Of a stretch of DNA of 15,673 nucleotides, positions 7,338 to 14,673 are shown in pieces; the first letter of the stretch is position 1, and each line of letters starts with the position of its first letter. A model generated the notes under the pieces. That model made no database searches and was not told where the DNA came from. It was given only the letters and a program-made list of their open reading frames with translations. Source of the stretch: an uncultured Lactobacillus sp. (GTDB taxonomy: Bacteria; Bacillota; Bacilli; Lactobacillales; Lactobacillaceae); NCBI GenBank assembly GCA_945281075.1, contig CALYQE010000037.1:1-15673 (forward strand), written 5' to 3'. Made by a program: the position numbers and the translations under genes.

Positions 7338-8384
7338 CTAGTCCATCTCCTTTACTTTAGTTTCAATAAAGCTAATTTCTTTCTGATTTAATCCATATTT
7401 CTTGTAAAGTTGCTGATCAATCTCGTGAACAGATTTTGACCACTCAATATCAGAACTTGAAGTAAAATTCTGAAGAGGGACAAGCCTCCAAACAGGTTTA
7501 TTCCCATTTTGTGTAATTTTAAGTATTCCCAACATTAACCGACATAATTTTGTACGAATATATTTAACTATGTTTTTTGCTTCTTCTTCAGAGTTACAAT
7601 TTCCGATTTCAATAAATGTTTCTGTAGATCCCGTATTTGGCCCTATTACTTCAGGATTACTAATTTTTTCACCTAATTCACCAGTTCCATTAGCTTGTGG
7701 GACTACTACTTTCCATTTATTAGTATTATCCACAGGATTTATATATTTGGCTTTAACATATTTAAAAGTTCTTTCACCATTAACCCGTCCTAAGATTCTC
7801 AAATAATTTTGCCCATCATTTTGATTATGATCAAAGAAAAGTTCTGGCAATCTTTCAAAAATATTTGATGACACGTCGTAATCATGACCCTTACTCAATT
7901 TGTTATGAGCCTCAGGATGTTCCCGATGCATTTCTTCTGTAAATCTATATGCAGTACGAGAATAAATAATCTTCGAAAGAGATTCGTAATTAGTACTGCG
8001 TACTATCTTTTTCATGATCGTATTTACTATTGGATATGGTGAAAAAATACCTATAGGCCCCAGTTCAAGATCACTATTCATATAAGAAACTGCTATTCCA
8101 CCCTTAATGTCAGTATTTGGAAATACTTTTGAACTATCTTGTTCGTAATAAACAATCTTTAAGTGAGGGTCATTCAGCATTTTCTTATTCCATTTTTTGG
8201 GCGTACTACCCGCATTAAATAAAAATCTTCCTGGATGAATTAGTTCGACTATTTTACCGATTTTGTATGACTCATCAATAAACTTATCGTAAATTGGCGG
8301 CGCATATCTTTTATTGTCCCCTTTAGTTTCGTCTTGATATGGCGGATTCCCAATAACAACATCAAATTTAAATTCTTTACTCAT
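7338..8384 (-). CDS. Adenine methyltransferase catalytic half (NPPY, Eco57I-like)
   Basis: A 348-residue protein that starts almost directly at the catalytic motif: FDVVIGNPPYQ with NPPY at residues 13-16, which in N6-adenine methyltransferases flips and binds the target base. It continues with IHPGRFLFNAGS around 49-60, the DIKGGIAVSY strand, and a long C-terminal part that probably recognises DNA. There is no SAM-binding motif I in this chain, so it cannot work alone. The missing half is supplied by the gene just upstream, with three bases between the stop and this ATG. The ribosome binding site is weak, consistent with translational coupling. Proteins beginning with this NPPY arrangement recur, from memory, beside GIY-YIG or plain helicases in Firmicutes and Epsilonproteobacteria, so the split looks natural, not a recent break. 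Confidence 0.85.
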   Translation of the reverse strand: MSKEFKFDVVIGNPPYQDETKGDNKRYAPPIYDKFIDESYKIGKIVELIHPGRFLFNAGSTPKKWNKKMLNDPHLKIVYYEQDSSKVFPNTDIKGGIAVSYMNSDLELGPIGIFSPYPIVNTIMKKIVRSTNYESLSKIIYSRTAYRFTEEMHREHPEAHNKLSKGHDYDVSSNIFERLPELFFDHNQNDGQNYLRILGRVNGERTFKYVKAKYINPVDNTNKWKVVVPQANGTGELGEKISNPEVIGPNTGSTETFIEIGNCNSEEEAKNIVKYIRTKLCRLMLGILKITQNGNKPVWRLVPLQNFTSSSDIEWSKSVHEIDQQLYKKYGLNQKEISFIETKVKEMD

Positions 8385-8387
8385 TCT

Positions 8388-9125
8388 CTATCCCATCCTA
8401 AATACTTTAGTAATAATAATTTTCTGCTTACTCGTACCATCACTATTTTCTAAGTCATCAAATAGACTTAATTGACCTTCATTAGCACCTATATCATTTG
8501 CATCACTATTATTGAACAATGATTTAAAAGTAAAAATCTCTCGTTCAACTTTTGATCCAGACGGAATCCAGTTGCTAAAAGTAATTAACTTTCCATCATC
8601 ATTTTTATAGGTAAGTGTATTACCCTGGACGATATTTAAATTGATTACATATTTTGCTGATTTATAAACATCAGTTTTTGAACTCAAACTTTTCTGCATA
8701 AAGGCTTGATAATGATTGACAAAAATATTCATCATTGCTTCTTTTGATTGAGCTAAATTATCTTTCAACAATTCAATAGCGTAAATGCTCATTAATGACC
8801 ATAATGCGTTACTTTTCCAAGTTGTTTTATTAGAAATTTGGTCTACATAGTTCAGCTTCTGATGTAGGATTTCTTTCAAGAAAGCACCCTCGCCTGCACT
8901 AGGTTCAAAAAAAGTGGCATGCAGATCATGAAGCTTTTCTTGAATAGCCGGTTCAGACAGCATCTTTTTCACTATCCATTTAGGGGTAAAAACTTCACCA
9001 TGATGTTGAACCCGTTCCTTAGATTTAATTAGGTGACCATCATCACCTATTGCTTTTAATTCAAATTTTTTATGATCGGTTTCAAATTTTTGATCATCGA
9101 AAAGACTTATTTCTTCCTTGCTCAT
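8388..9125 (-). CDS. Adenine methyltransferase SAM-binding half
   Basis: A 245-residue N-terminal half of a gamma-type N6-adenine methyltransferase. The motif X region is VQHHGEVFTPKWIVKKML at 39-56. Motif I, FFEPSAGEGAFL at 72-83, should bind S-adenosylmethionine, and IYAIELL at 114-120 looks like the acidic motif II strand. No NPPY is present; it lies in the next gene, so the two chains probably form one enzyme that protects host DNA. The C-terminal linker contains QLSLF at 218-222, matching the consensus beta-sliding-clamp-binding pentapeptide, and an echo, ISLFDD, is found at residues 6-11. A GAGGTGAT site lies upstream of the ATG, and the gene follows the XRE regulator by 43 bases. Truncation by mutation is less likely, since both halves are complete and closely coupled. 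Confidence 0.83.
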   Translation of the reverse strand: MSKEEISLFDDQKFETDHKKFELKAIGDDGHLIKSKERVQHHGEVFTPKWIVKKMLSEPAIQEKLHDLHATFFEPSAGEGAFLKEILHQKLNYVDQISNKTTWKSNALWSLMSIYAIELLKDNLAQSKEAMMNIFVNHYQAFMQKSLSSKTDVYKSAKYVINLNIVQGNTLTYKNDDGKLITFSNWIPSGSKVEREIFTFKSLFNNSDANDIGANEGQLSLFDDLENSDGTSKQKIIITKVFRMG

Positions 9126-9168
9126 TTTAAATAAATATCACCTCTATCCTCCTTTATTATTCCTTCTG

Positions 9169-9381
9169 TTACTTTCGTACTATTTCCATAATGTCACTAA
9201 TATCACAGTCTAAGGCCTTACAAACCTTTAGCAATACCTCAGTCGTAACATTACCATTCCTACCCAACTTAGCAATTGAAGCGGCACTAACTCCACTAGC
9301 CTGTTGTAGATCTTTCTTTTTCATGCCACGATCAATTAATAGCTTCCATAATTTGTTGTAACTAAAGCTGATCTCACTCAT
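9169..9381 (-). CDS. XRE-family regulator of the restriction-modification module
   Basis: A 70-residue Cro/C1-type helix-turn-helix protein of the HTH_26-like class: LWKLLIDRGMKKKDLQQASG, then VSAASIAKLGR as the recognition helix region at about 31-41, and VLLKVCKALDCDISDIMEI, typical of the closing helices. Such small single-domain proteins often sit before restriction-modification genes, where controller (C) proteins delay nuclease expression until methylation is established. It lies between the Hachiman-like pair and the methyltransferase genes, 28 bases after the helicase stop, with an AGAGGA site ahead of its ATG. I see no convincing -10/-35 in front of it, so it may rely on readthrough from the operon promoter. 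Its operator is not identified; the palindromes upstream of the first gene are candidates. Confidence 0.85.
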   Translation of the reverse strand: MSEISFSYNKLWKLLIDRGMKKKDLQQASGVSAASIAKLGRNGNVTTEVLLKVCKALDCDISDIMEIVRK

Positions 9382-9409
9382 TATCCAAATTATTCCTCTC
9401 TTTATTTAC

Positions 9410-12019
9410 TTAATTGAATATTTCTGGCACATTAACTTTTATCTCTTTTGTTTCATTAATAACATCCGGATCGTTAGCATCGTCTATTCTATTTGATATT
9501 AATGGTCCAAAAGGGCCGTTAACAATAAGTTCATCTGCTTTGTCCTCTATATATTGCGACGACTCCCGGGAATATCCATTTTGTTGTAACCATATTCGAA
9601 GATCGCTACTAGTTCCATATTCAAGGTATTGGTACCAATTATTATCTAAAGGAATACTATTAGCGGACAGTTCCTTTGAAACTTTGAGGAAATACTTACC
9701 TAGGACAAAATTAAGCTTGTTTAGTTGATTCATAGTTATATTGATCGCAATGGTATCCCAATTAATGTTTCCTACTAACTTTCGACTTTGATCTAATCGA
9801 TCAAGAAACTGACAATCATGGCGTTTACGAATTGCAATTACATAATCACAAATCTGTTTAAGACTATATCCGCTAATCCACATCAAAGTTAACTTGGCAT
9901 AATCTTCTAAGGTCTGATGTTGTATATTTTCATCTGAATCAGCATGCACAAATTTTCTTTCATAAAGATTCCAGTTAAAAATATGAGCAAGTTTTAGAAA
10001 GAATTGATAAGTTTCTTCAACGTTTAGCTTATTTTTATCATTAAAGATTTGAGGGAATCCTTTAATTTGCTCATCAGAAATTGCGCGCGTTAGTAAATTA
10101 GATTGATCAGCAGAAAAATTAACGTCATCTTGTAATTCATCTGGGTATCTAGAATGCAAGGCAGTAAAAATTTCTGTTTCATCATCGTCAGAAATCTTCT
10201 TCTTGAATTGTTTTCTAGTGAATCCTTCTTGATTATGATTTAGCTCTTTAATATAAATTAGAGATATTTTTCTGAGCAAATCATAGTTTCTCTTATCTGT
10301 TACAGAAGAAAGTTTAAGATCACCCGCACTCAATGATTTTTTGATTGCTGCAACTTGTTTGGGCTTTAACGCTTTTTCTACAGATAGATGTTCCTTGCTT
10401 AATTTTTTACTTAAATACTTCAAATAAGAACTTAAGTTGCTATGCGATTTCTCTTTTTCGCCGGTAATAAGAAAGACATTACCAATCATAGAGTGCCCAA
10501 GTCTACCAACTCGACCAATTAAATTTAAAAACTCTAACTGGCTTAGTTTTTTCTTACCGTTGCCAAGTGAAGTAACAAAGATATTGTCAGCTGGTAAATT
10601 TACCCCTTCTAATAGAGTGCTTGTACAAAAGACAGTCCTTAAGATTCCCTTTCTATATGCCTCTTCAATTTTAGTTCGCACATCAATCGGTAATTCTCCA
10701 ATATGAAAAGCTATTCCTTTTTTCACCAAATCGACTAATACATATTTAGGATTAATTTTTCTACTAATGTAAGCAGCTAATTCATCTAGTTCTTTACTTT
10801 CAATAGTTGGAAGCTGCCTTGAAAAAACAATCGCATCAAACATTACATCTCTTTTGGATCCATAATAAATAAGACTTTGTGTTTTACCCTTCATAACATC
10901 GGTAATCATCTTAACAATGTGCGGTATGGAATTTTCTGTAAATTCATATAGATGCTGTTTTTTCTTTGTCTGATCGTTATAAACTGAAAACTCTTTATTA
11001 TATCGATCAATTATAAATTTAGTTTGTGTAACGGGTGATTCATCAACTCTAATATTATTCTTAATACTGCCATCTATTAATTGGAGGAAGACATCTGGAT
11101 TTGGAATTAGAGGAGAAGCAAAAGTTATTCTGGGCTTTTGCTTCCATTTTTGTACCTTATCAATAATCTCATAGTAGTAGATACTTCGATCATCCATTTC
11201 GGTTGCTTTTTGCGACTCATCAATAAAAAGGTAATCAAGTCTAAGGTCGTCATTATCTAAAAGCAGATTTGATAACCTTTCCGGGGTCATTACAAAAATA
11301 TAATTTCTGTTTTCATAATCGAGGGCATATTCTTCTGCTCTTGAAATAATGCGGTAAGAATGTTCGCTAAGATTGTCAACAAGGTCTGTCAACAAAGAAC
11401 TTCTCACTTCTGTGATCAGCGCCTTACTTGGCACTGTTATGGCAAAATTAAGCTCTTCGCCCGTTTTAACTTTATATTCAATGAATTTTTTCATTAAATA
11501 TGTTTTGCCCATTGATGTCGGTGCAGAAAAACTATTGATACTATTTTCTAGTGAGTTAAAGATTTTATCTTGGTCACCAATAAAAGTTTGGTTTTCTTGT
11601 CCCGGAATTTTTCTTTGAATTTTGTTGTAATTATCAATCACTTCATCCCATAGGAAATCAACAGTATTTATTTTTATGTACCCATGATTTTCTCTAGGTA
11701 AGTAGTTTTTCAAGCTACTTAGAACGGTGTTTCTTACAATATCAACATTAGGATCTTCTGGATACATTTCTTGTAGCATAGTAATTATTTCAAGAGCTAA
11801 ATTTTTACATTCTGAAGCCCCATTATTACTTTGAGCTTTGGATAATAGATCTGCGAATTTTAACAGATCTGTTTTTTCTTTTTTATCTAACGACCATTTT
11901 GCTTGAAAAAGAAAGTATGCGTATTGCGTAAATAATTGTTTAACTAACTTCCTCAAATAATGATTTTGTTGCAAATTATCATAAAGATATTCCGCAAGTG
12001 ATTTGTTTTTTTTAACCAT
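9410..12019 (-). CDS. hamB: HamB-like Ski2-type helicase (Hachiman defence)
   Basis: An 869-residue SF2 helicase. Motifs seen: APTSMGKT (Walker A, 166-173), a TVPSKALITE motif Ia, VMTPERLSNLL, IDESQ as the Walker B variant at 266-270, FASP as motif III at 300-303, FHIGELP at 438-444, TSTLLEGVNLPADN at 466-479 and IGRVGRLG as motif VI at 501-508. The STLLEGVNLPA/GRVGR combination is typical of Ski2-like helicases, the group to which HamB of Hachiman belongs. The first ~150 residues are helical and precede the motor, and a long alpha-helical C-terminus follows. It begins 5 bases after the DUF1837 gene with a poor ribosome binding site, implying coupling. In Hachiman the helicase surveys DNA and releases the HamA nuclease. 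A stand-alone helicase is the alternative, but the partner gene argues against it. Confidence 0.82.
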   Translation of the reverse strand: MVKKNKSLAEYLYDNLQQNHYLRKLVKQLFTQYAYFLFQAKWSLDKKEKTDLLKFADLLSKAQSNNGASECKNLALEIITMLQEMYPEDPNVDIVRNTVLSSLKNYLPRENHGYIKINTVDFLWDEVIDNYNKIQRKIPGQENQTFIGDQDKIFNSLENSINSFSAPTSMGKTYLMKKFIEYKVKTGEELNFAITVPSKALITEVRSSLLTDLVDNLSEHSYRIISRAEEYALDYENRNYIFVMTPERLSNLLLDNDDLRLDYLFIDESQKATEMDDRSIYYYEIIDKVQKWKQKPRITFASPLIPNPDVFLQLIDGSIKNNIRVDESPVTQTKFIIDRYNKEFSVYNDQTKKKQHLYEFTENSIPHIVKMITDVMKGKTQSLIYYGSKRDVMFDAIVFSRQLPTIESKELDELAAYISRKINPKYVLVDLVKKGIAFHIGELPIDVRTKIEEAYRKGILRTVFCTSTLLEGVNLPADNIFVTSLGNGKKKLSQLEFLNLIGRVGRLGHSMIGNVFLITGEKEKSHSNLSSYLKYLSKKLSKEHLSVEKALKPKQVAAIKKSLSAGDLKLSSVTDKRNYDLLRKISLIYIKELNHNQEGFTRKQFKKKISDDDETEIFTALHSRYPDELQDDVNFSADQSNLLTRAISDEQIKGFPQIFNDKNKLNVEETYQFFLKLAHIFNWNLYERKFVHADSDENIQHQTLEDYAKLTLMWISGYSLKQICDYVIAIRKRHDCQFLDRLDQSRKLVGNINWDTIAINITMNQLNKLNFVLGKYFLKVSKELSANSIPLDNNWYQYLEYGTSSDLRIWLQQNGYSRESSQYIEDKADELIVNGPFGPLISNRIDDANDPDVINETKEIKVNVPEIFN

Positions 12020-12024
12020 AGTTC

Positions 12025-13323
12025 TTACCCAATTAATTCTCTCATAATCGTATTTCCATCGGTGCTTGCGCTAATGAGTGGAAGCATATATACATAAAAA
12101 GAAGAACGTTGCCATTCATTTAGCCTGATTTCATCGTCTAACTGAGCAATTACCTGATGAAGGTCATTCTCAACGATCTTACGACACTTTAACTTTGCTT
12201 CATCAGTAGAGCAATTTTTCAAATTATCATCGGGTGCAAATTTATAGCCAATAAATAGCCCATAAGCTGCCACTTCATCTATCTTATTTTCTGTAGGTAC
12301 TAGAATCTTTAAGATAGCTTTACTCTCTTCCTCACTGTATTGCTCACGTAATATGGAGCTATCGATCAAATCGATAGGCATAACCAAAGATTGGGATCGA
12401 TTATTCCTAAATTCTTTTAATTCTGATACAACATTCTTGATTGCATCTTGCAAATTATCATTAAGCTGTGACGCCCCTAGAATCAACTGACTTTTTCCTT
12501 TGTTGTCCTTTAAATAGATTCCCTCACTATTAATTGTACGTGAATTTGCTGAAATTTCTGCTCGAGTATAAATTTTCTTAGCGTCATCAATGTGTTCAAG
12601 AAAAATATAAGTCAACATTTCTCCTAAGAGATTTTGTGGTACACCGCTATCCATATAATCTCTTAATATTCTTGTTGCTTTTATGCCTGCCACATCATTC
12701 TTTTCAATACCTCTGGCAGCGGCATAACTAGTAATATTTTTCAAAATAAGGTTTTCTAGGTTTTTATACGAAAATGGAAAGAAATCCGGCTTTAAGATAA
12801 ACGCATGGATAGCATTACTATTCTTAATTAGTGGCAACTCTTTAGTAGCTACTTCGGTAAACACTGATGAAAATGAATCATCAGAAACAGTTTTTTTCAA
12901 ATATCCATTTGGTCCACTTTTAGTGGGCTTTTTTTGTTGTCCAGTTATTGCCTCTTCAATTAGCTCGTTTAGCAGATTTACACAAAAGTATGGAATAGCA
13001 TTAGCTTCTAGTTGAGTCGCATCTTTGTTAACTGTTTGAAGCTGTGCGGCCATAGATTCTTTGTCACTATACGAAAAGCTGTCGATATATTTTCTAAACG
13101 ATTCTTCATTAATAACTGCACCCTTGATCTTCTTAGCAGCACTGTAATTCAACCCTTTGTAATAAAGCTTTTTCAAGTTCTGAGGGCTATATGCATTTTC
13201 TTTCCAGTTATTAGTGTACTTGCCCAAGACAATATTTATAGAGTCCTCAATAGAATGACTATCATTCTCACTCATAGCTATTCGTAATGAATCAATCAGG
13301 ATTCTAAATTCATTGTTCGCCAT
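12025..13323 (-). CDS. hamA: HamA-like DUF1837 protein with eroded nuclease motif
   Basis: A 432-residue protein whose C-terminal half fits the DUF1837/HamA family. LLGEMLTYIFLEH is at 232-244, a strand and acidic turn NSEGIYL at 265-271, ILGASQ at 281-286, then DAIKNVVSELKEF. A YVYMLPLIS end resembles the conserved close of the family. HamA is the PD-(D/E)xK nuclease effector of Hachiman. From memory the family shows GE, then G-S/F-D, then GESK. Here the first glutamate stays (Glu235), Asp becomes Glu267, and GESK reads GASQ (283-286), so the catalytic Glu and Lys seem lost. Residues 1 to about 165 form an extra, mostly helical region making it longer than usual HamA. The start at 13323 has GGAGG nine bases upstream. 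It heads the operon. Gene order with the Ski2 helicase supports the family call. Activity is doubtful. Confidence 0.75.
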   Translation of the reverse strand: MANNEFRILIDSLRIAMSENDSHSIEDSINIVLGKYTNNWKENAYSPQNLKKLYYKGLNYSAAKKIKGAVINEESFRKYIDSFSYSDKESMAAQLQTVNKDATQLEANAIPYFCVNLLNELIEEAITGQQKKPTKSGPNGYLKKTVSDDSFSSVFTEVATKELPLIKNSNAIHAFILKPDFFPFSYKNLENLILKNITSYAAARGIEKNDVAGIKATRILRDYMDSGVPQNLLGEMLTYIFLEHIDDAKKIYTRAEISANSRTINSEGIYLKDNKGKSQLILGASQLNDNLQDAIKNVVSELKEFRNNRSQSLVMPIDLIDSSILREQYSEEESKAILKILVPTENKIDEVAAYGLFIGYKFAPDDNLKNCSTDEAKLKCRKIVENDLHQVIAQLDDEIRLNEWQRSSFYVYMLPLISASTDGNTIMRELIG

Positions 13324-13340
13324 TTTTTCAAATCCTCCAA

Positions 13341-13376
13341 AGTAGCTACGAGTAACTTTAAGTAGCTAAAGTAGCT
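13341..13376. repeat. Three AGTAGCT repeats in the hamA leader
   Basis: AGTAGCT occurs at 13341-13347, 13361-13367 and 13370-13376, and the first lies within the palindrome GTAGCTAC (13342-13349). The cluster sits between the predicted promoter and the hamA ribosome binding site, where a repressor could act. The spacing (20 and 9 bases) is irregular. Confidence 0.4.
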
Positions 13377-13393
13377 GATCAGTATTCTTCAAA

Positions 13394-13406
13394 TTGATAC
13401 TATCAA
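13394..13406. promoter_or_regulatory. Palindromic operator candidate upstream of hamA
   Basis: A perfect 13-base dyad, TTGATA-C-TATCAA, lies downstream of the predicted hamA promoter. Its size suits a dimeric helix-turn-helix repressor such as the XRE protein encoded in the same operon. The binding partner is an inference. Confidence 0.45.
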
Positions 13407-13429
13407 CTTGTCAGTTAAATGAATGAGAC

Positions 13430-13460
13430 CTAACAAGTTTATTATATCAACTTTTGTTAG
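13430..13460 (-). promoter_or_regulatory. Extended -10 promoter of the defence operon, inside an inverted repeat
   Basis: The minus strand reads TGATATAAT at 13449-13441, a match to the extended -10 form TGnTATAAT, which can work with a poor -35. No good -35 is seen. The -10 sits between imperfect inverted arms (CTAACAAGTT at 13430-13439, and its complement with two extra T at 13449-13460), so a bound regulator would cover the promoter. Start of transcription would be about 110 bases before the hamA ATG. Confidence 0.45.
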
Positions 13461-13562
13461 CAGATTGTTTATAAAATTAAATGATCGCACATTTTATTAG
13501 CTGAACAGCATGTGTTGCATGGCCAACAACTTTTACTAGCATGCACCAAATTGAATAGCGCT

Positions 13563-13677
13563 CTGTAACAAGCCACTAGTAAGGCAAGTTACAGTACCCA
13601 AGCGATTCTATCGTTTAGGTCTGTTTCTTATTGCCCTACTAGTGGCTTTTAGTATGCCTTCGATTCCTTCGCTTGGG
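13563..13677 (+). promoter_or_regulatory. Structured leader with competing stems before the sigma-like gene
   Basis: Three pairings overlap. Stem A: 13563-13569 with 13588-13594 (CTGTAAC/GTTACAG, perfect), with inner GCC/GGC. Stem B: 13570-13587 with 13631-13648 (18 bases, one mismatch), followed by TTTT. Stem C: 13597-13605 with 13669-13677 (CCCAAGCGA/TCGCTTGGG, perfect). B and C cross, and B uses the loop of A, so they must be a pseudoknot or alternative folds. The 3-prime arm of C ends about 10 bases before the AGGAGGA site for the gene at 13701. An attenuator or translation switch, or a DNA-level site such as an origin, would fit. It matches no riboswitch class I know. Confidence 0.5.
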
Positions 13678-13700
13678 AGATCCAAGAGGAGGAATTTTTT

Positions 13701-14147
13701 ATGAAGAAATACTACGACGACCGTCACCAGCTCAACATGGAGATCTCAGACGCTAAAGATGGCAGTATGCACATTAAGCTACATCAACCAACTGGGATCA
13801 AAGAAATCACGGTCACAGAAGATAAAGGCAAAGAAATCATTGAACTTAATCGTATTGAATACAACGATAACCACCGTGAAACCCGTCGTCATGTTTCACT
13901 CGAAGCCTATGACCCATATGGCGCCCTAGTAAAAGATGATGCTGATCCGTTACAAGAGGTAATTAATAAGGAAGAAGTGGATCAACTCCACCAGAGTATC
14001 AGTCAACTTACACCAGCACAGCGAAAGTTACTCATGAAGAAGCACTGGAAAAATATGAAGCAAGTAGACATCGCTGAGGACGAGGGGGTGACCAAGATGG
14101 CAATTACTAAGCGGCTTCAAACAATTTATCGGTACCTTAAAAATTAA
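13701..14147 (+). CDS. Sigma-70 region 4-like regulator of an integrative element
   Basis: A 148-residue protein of the type found in the regulatory part of Tn916-like elements. Residues 59-68 (REtRRHvSLE) and the DPLQEVINKEEVDQLHQSISQLTPAQRKLL stretch at 82-111 are family-like. A C-terminal helix-turn-helix of sigma region 4 type spans about 116-145 (KQVDIAEDEGVTKMAITKRL). It has no sigma region 2, so it is not a full sigma factor and probably modulates transcription of element genes. The ATG is preceded by AGGAGGA and a T-rich spacer, downstream of a structured leader. Its codon use is visibly GC-richer than the divergent defence operon, suggesting the element backbone and the defence cargo have different histories. 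Confidence is high in the family and low in the exact target. Confidence 0.82.
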   Translation: MKKYYDDRHQLNMEISDAKDGSMHIKLHQPTGIKEITVTEDKGKEIIELNRIEYNDNHRETRRHVSLEAYDPYGALVKDDADPLQEVINKEEVDQLHQSISQLTPAQRKLLMKKHWKNMKQVDIAEDEGVTKMAITKRLQTIYRYLKN

Positions 14148-14183
14148 TTGCTTACTTTTTTCACTTCCAATGGTCTTTAAGAA

Positions 14184-14200
14184 AAAGGCATTTAGCCTTT
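14184..14200 (+). terminator. Short hairpin after the sigma-like gene
   Basis: AAAGGC (14184-14189) pairs with GCCTTT (14195-14200) around a five-base loop, 36 bases after the stop codon at 14147. There is no long T run, so it is a weak terminator or a processing site. Confidence 0.3.
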
Positions 14201-14229
14201 ACTAAATTTAACAAGAAAGGATCCCAAAC

Positions 14230-14477
14230 ATGACTAAAAAGATTTCAATATCATTGGTCAAGCATCCTCACCAAATGGTGTCGTCAACATATGTCACATC
14301 TTGGTCCATGAACGATTACTAAGTTTACTACTCGATAAACCACATTACTTTATGGTGATCTCACATAGAGGAAATAAGGTCGGATTGAAGCATAAGATGT
14401 CAAGTTCATTGAAAAGTTTGTTTAAACAATCAATTCTTGACCAAGCTTATAAGCTACTGATAATCTGGCCGTATTGA
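14230..14477 (+). pseudogene. Probable frameshifted small gene
   Basis: AAGAAAGGA lies 8-9 bases before ATG at 14230, but that frame ends after 30 codons (TAA at 14320-14322). Another frame is open for 79 codons, from 14238 to the TGA at 14475-14477. The two join if one A is restored in the AAAAA run at 14236-14240, giving a start of MTKKDFNIIGQASSPNG and about 82 residues. The reconstructed product, including ILVHERLLSLLL and YFMVISHRGNKVG, is not one I recognise. Its position between a Tn916-type regulator and a Rha gene suggests a small element gene. Programmed frameshifting at the A run is possible, and random open frame is the null explanation. Confidence 0.35.
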
Positions 14478-14673
14478 TTACTTACCATGAAACGATGATT
14501 AATATTCCAACAGGCCGTTTACATAATGCTTAACATCATAACGGAAGTAACTAACTATATTCAGTATCGTGTCTCGCTATTAATTATTTTGATGGTTTAC
14601 TTTTCGTCTCCTTCTGGCTTATTAGTGAGGGCATTCTTTTTACCCTCAAAAATAACTAAAAAGGAGCCTAACA
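14478..14673 (+). other. Intergenic stretch with hairpin before the Rha gene
   Basis: The only clear structure is TGAGGG (14626-14631) pairing with CCCTCA (14643-14648) across an 11-base loop. It lies just ahead of the AAAGGAG site of the next gene, so it may stabilise the mRNA or modulate initiation. No convincing promoter is seen. Confidence 0.35.

Noticed and set aside
7334..9125. Recent frameshift breaking one methyltransferase gene into two
   Set aside because: Both halves have proper starts, the boundary falls between functional motifs, and the NPPY chain begins with an arrangement I recall from separate proteins elsewhere. A natural split is more likely.
9414..9728. A 104-codon plus-strand open frame opposite the end of the HamB-like gene
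   Set aside because: It is the antisense shadow of a conserved protein and has no independent coding sign.
13341..13376. CRISPR-like or iteron array
   Set aside because: Only three 7-base copies at uneven spacing; too short for CRISPR, and no replication initiator gene is present.
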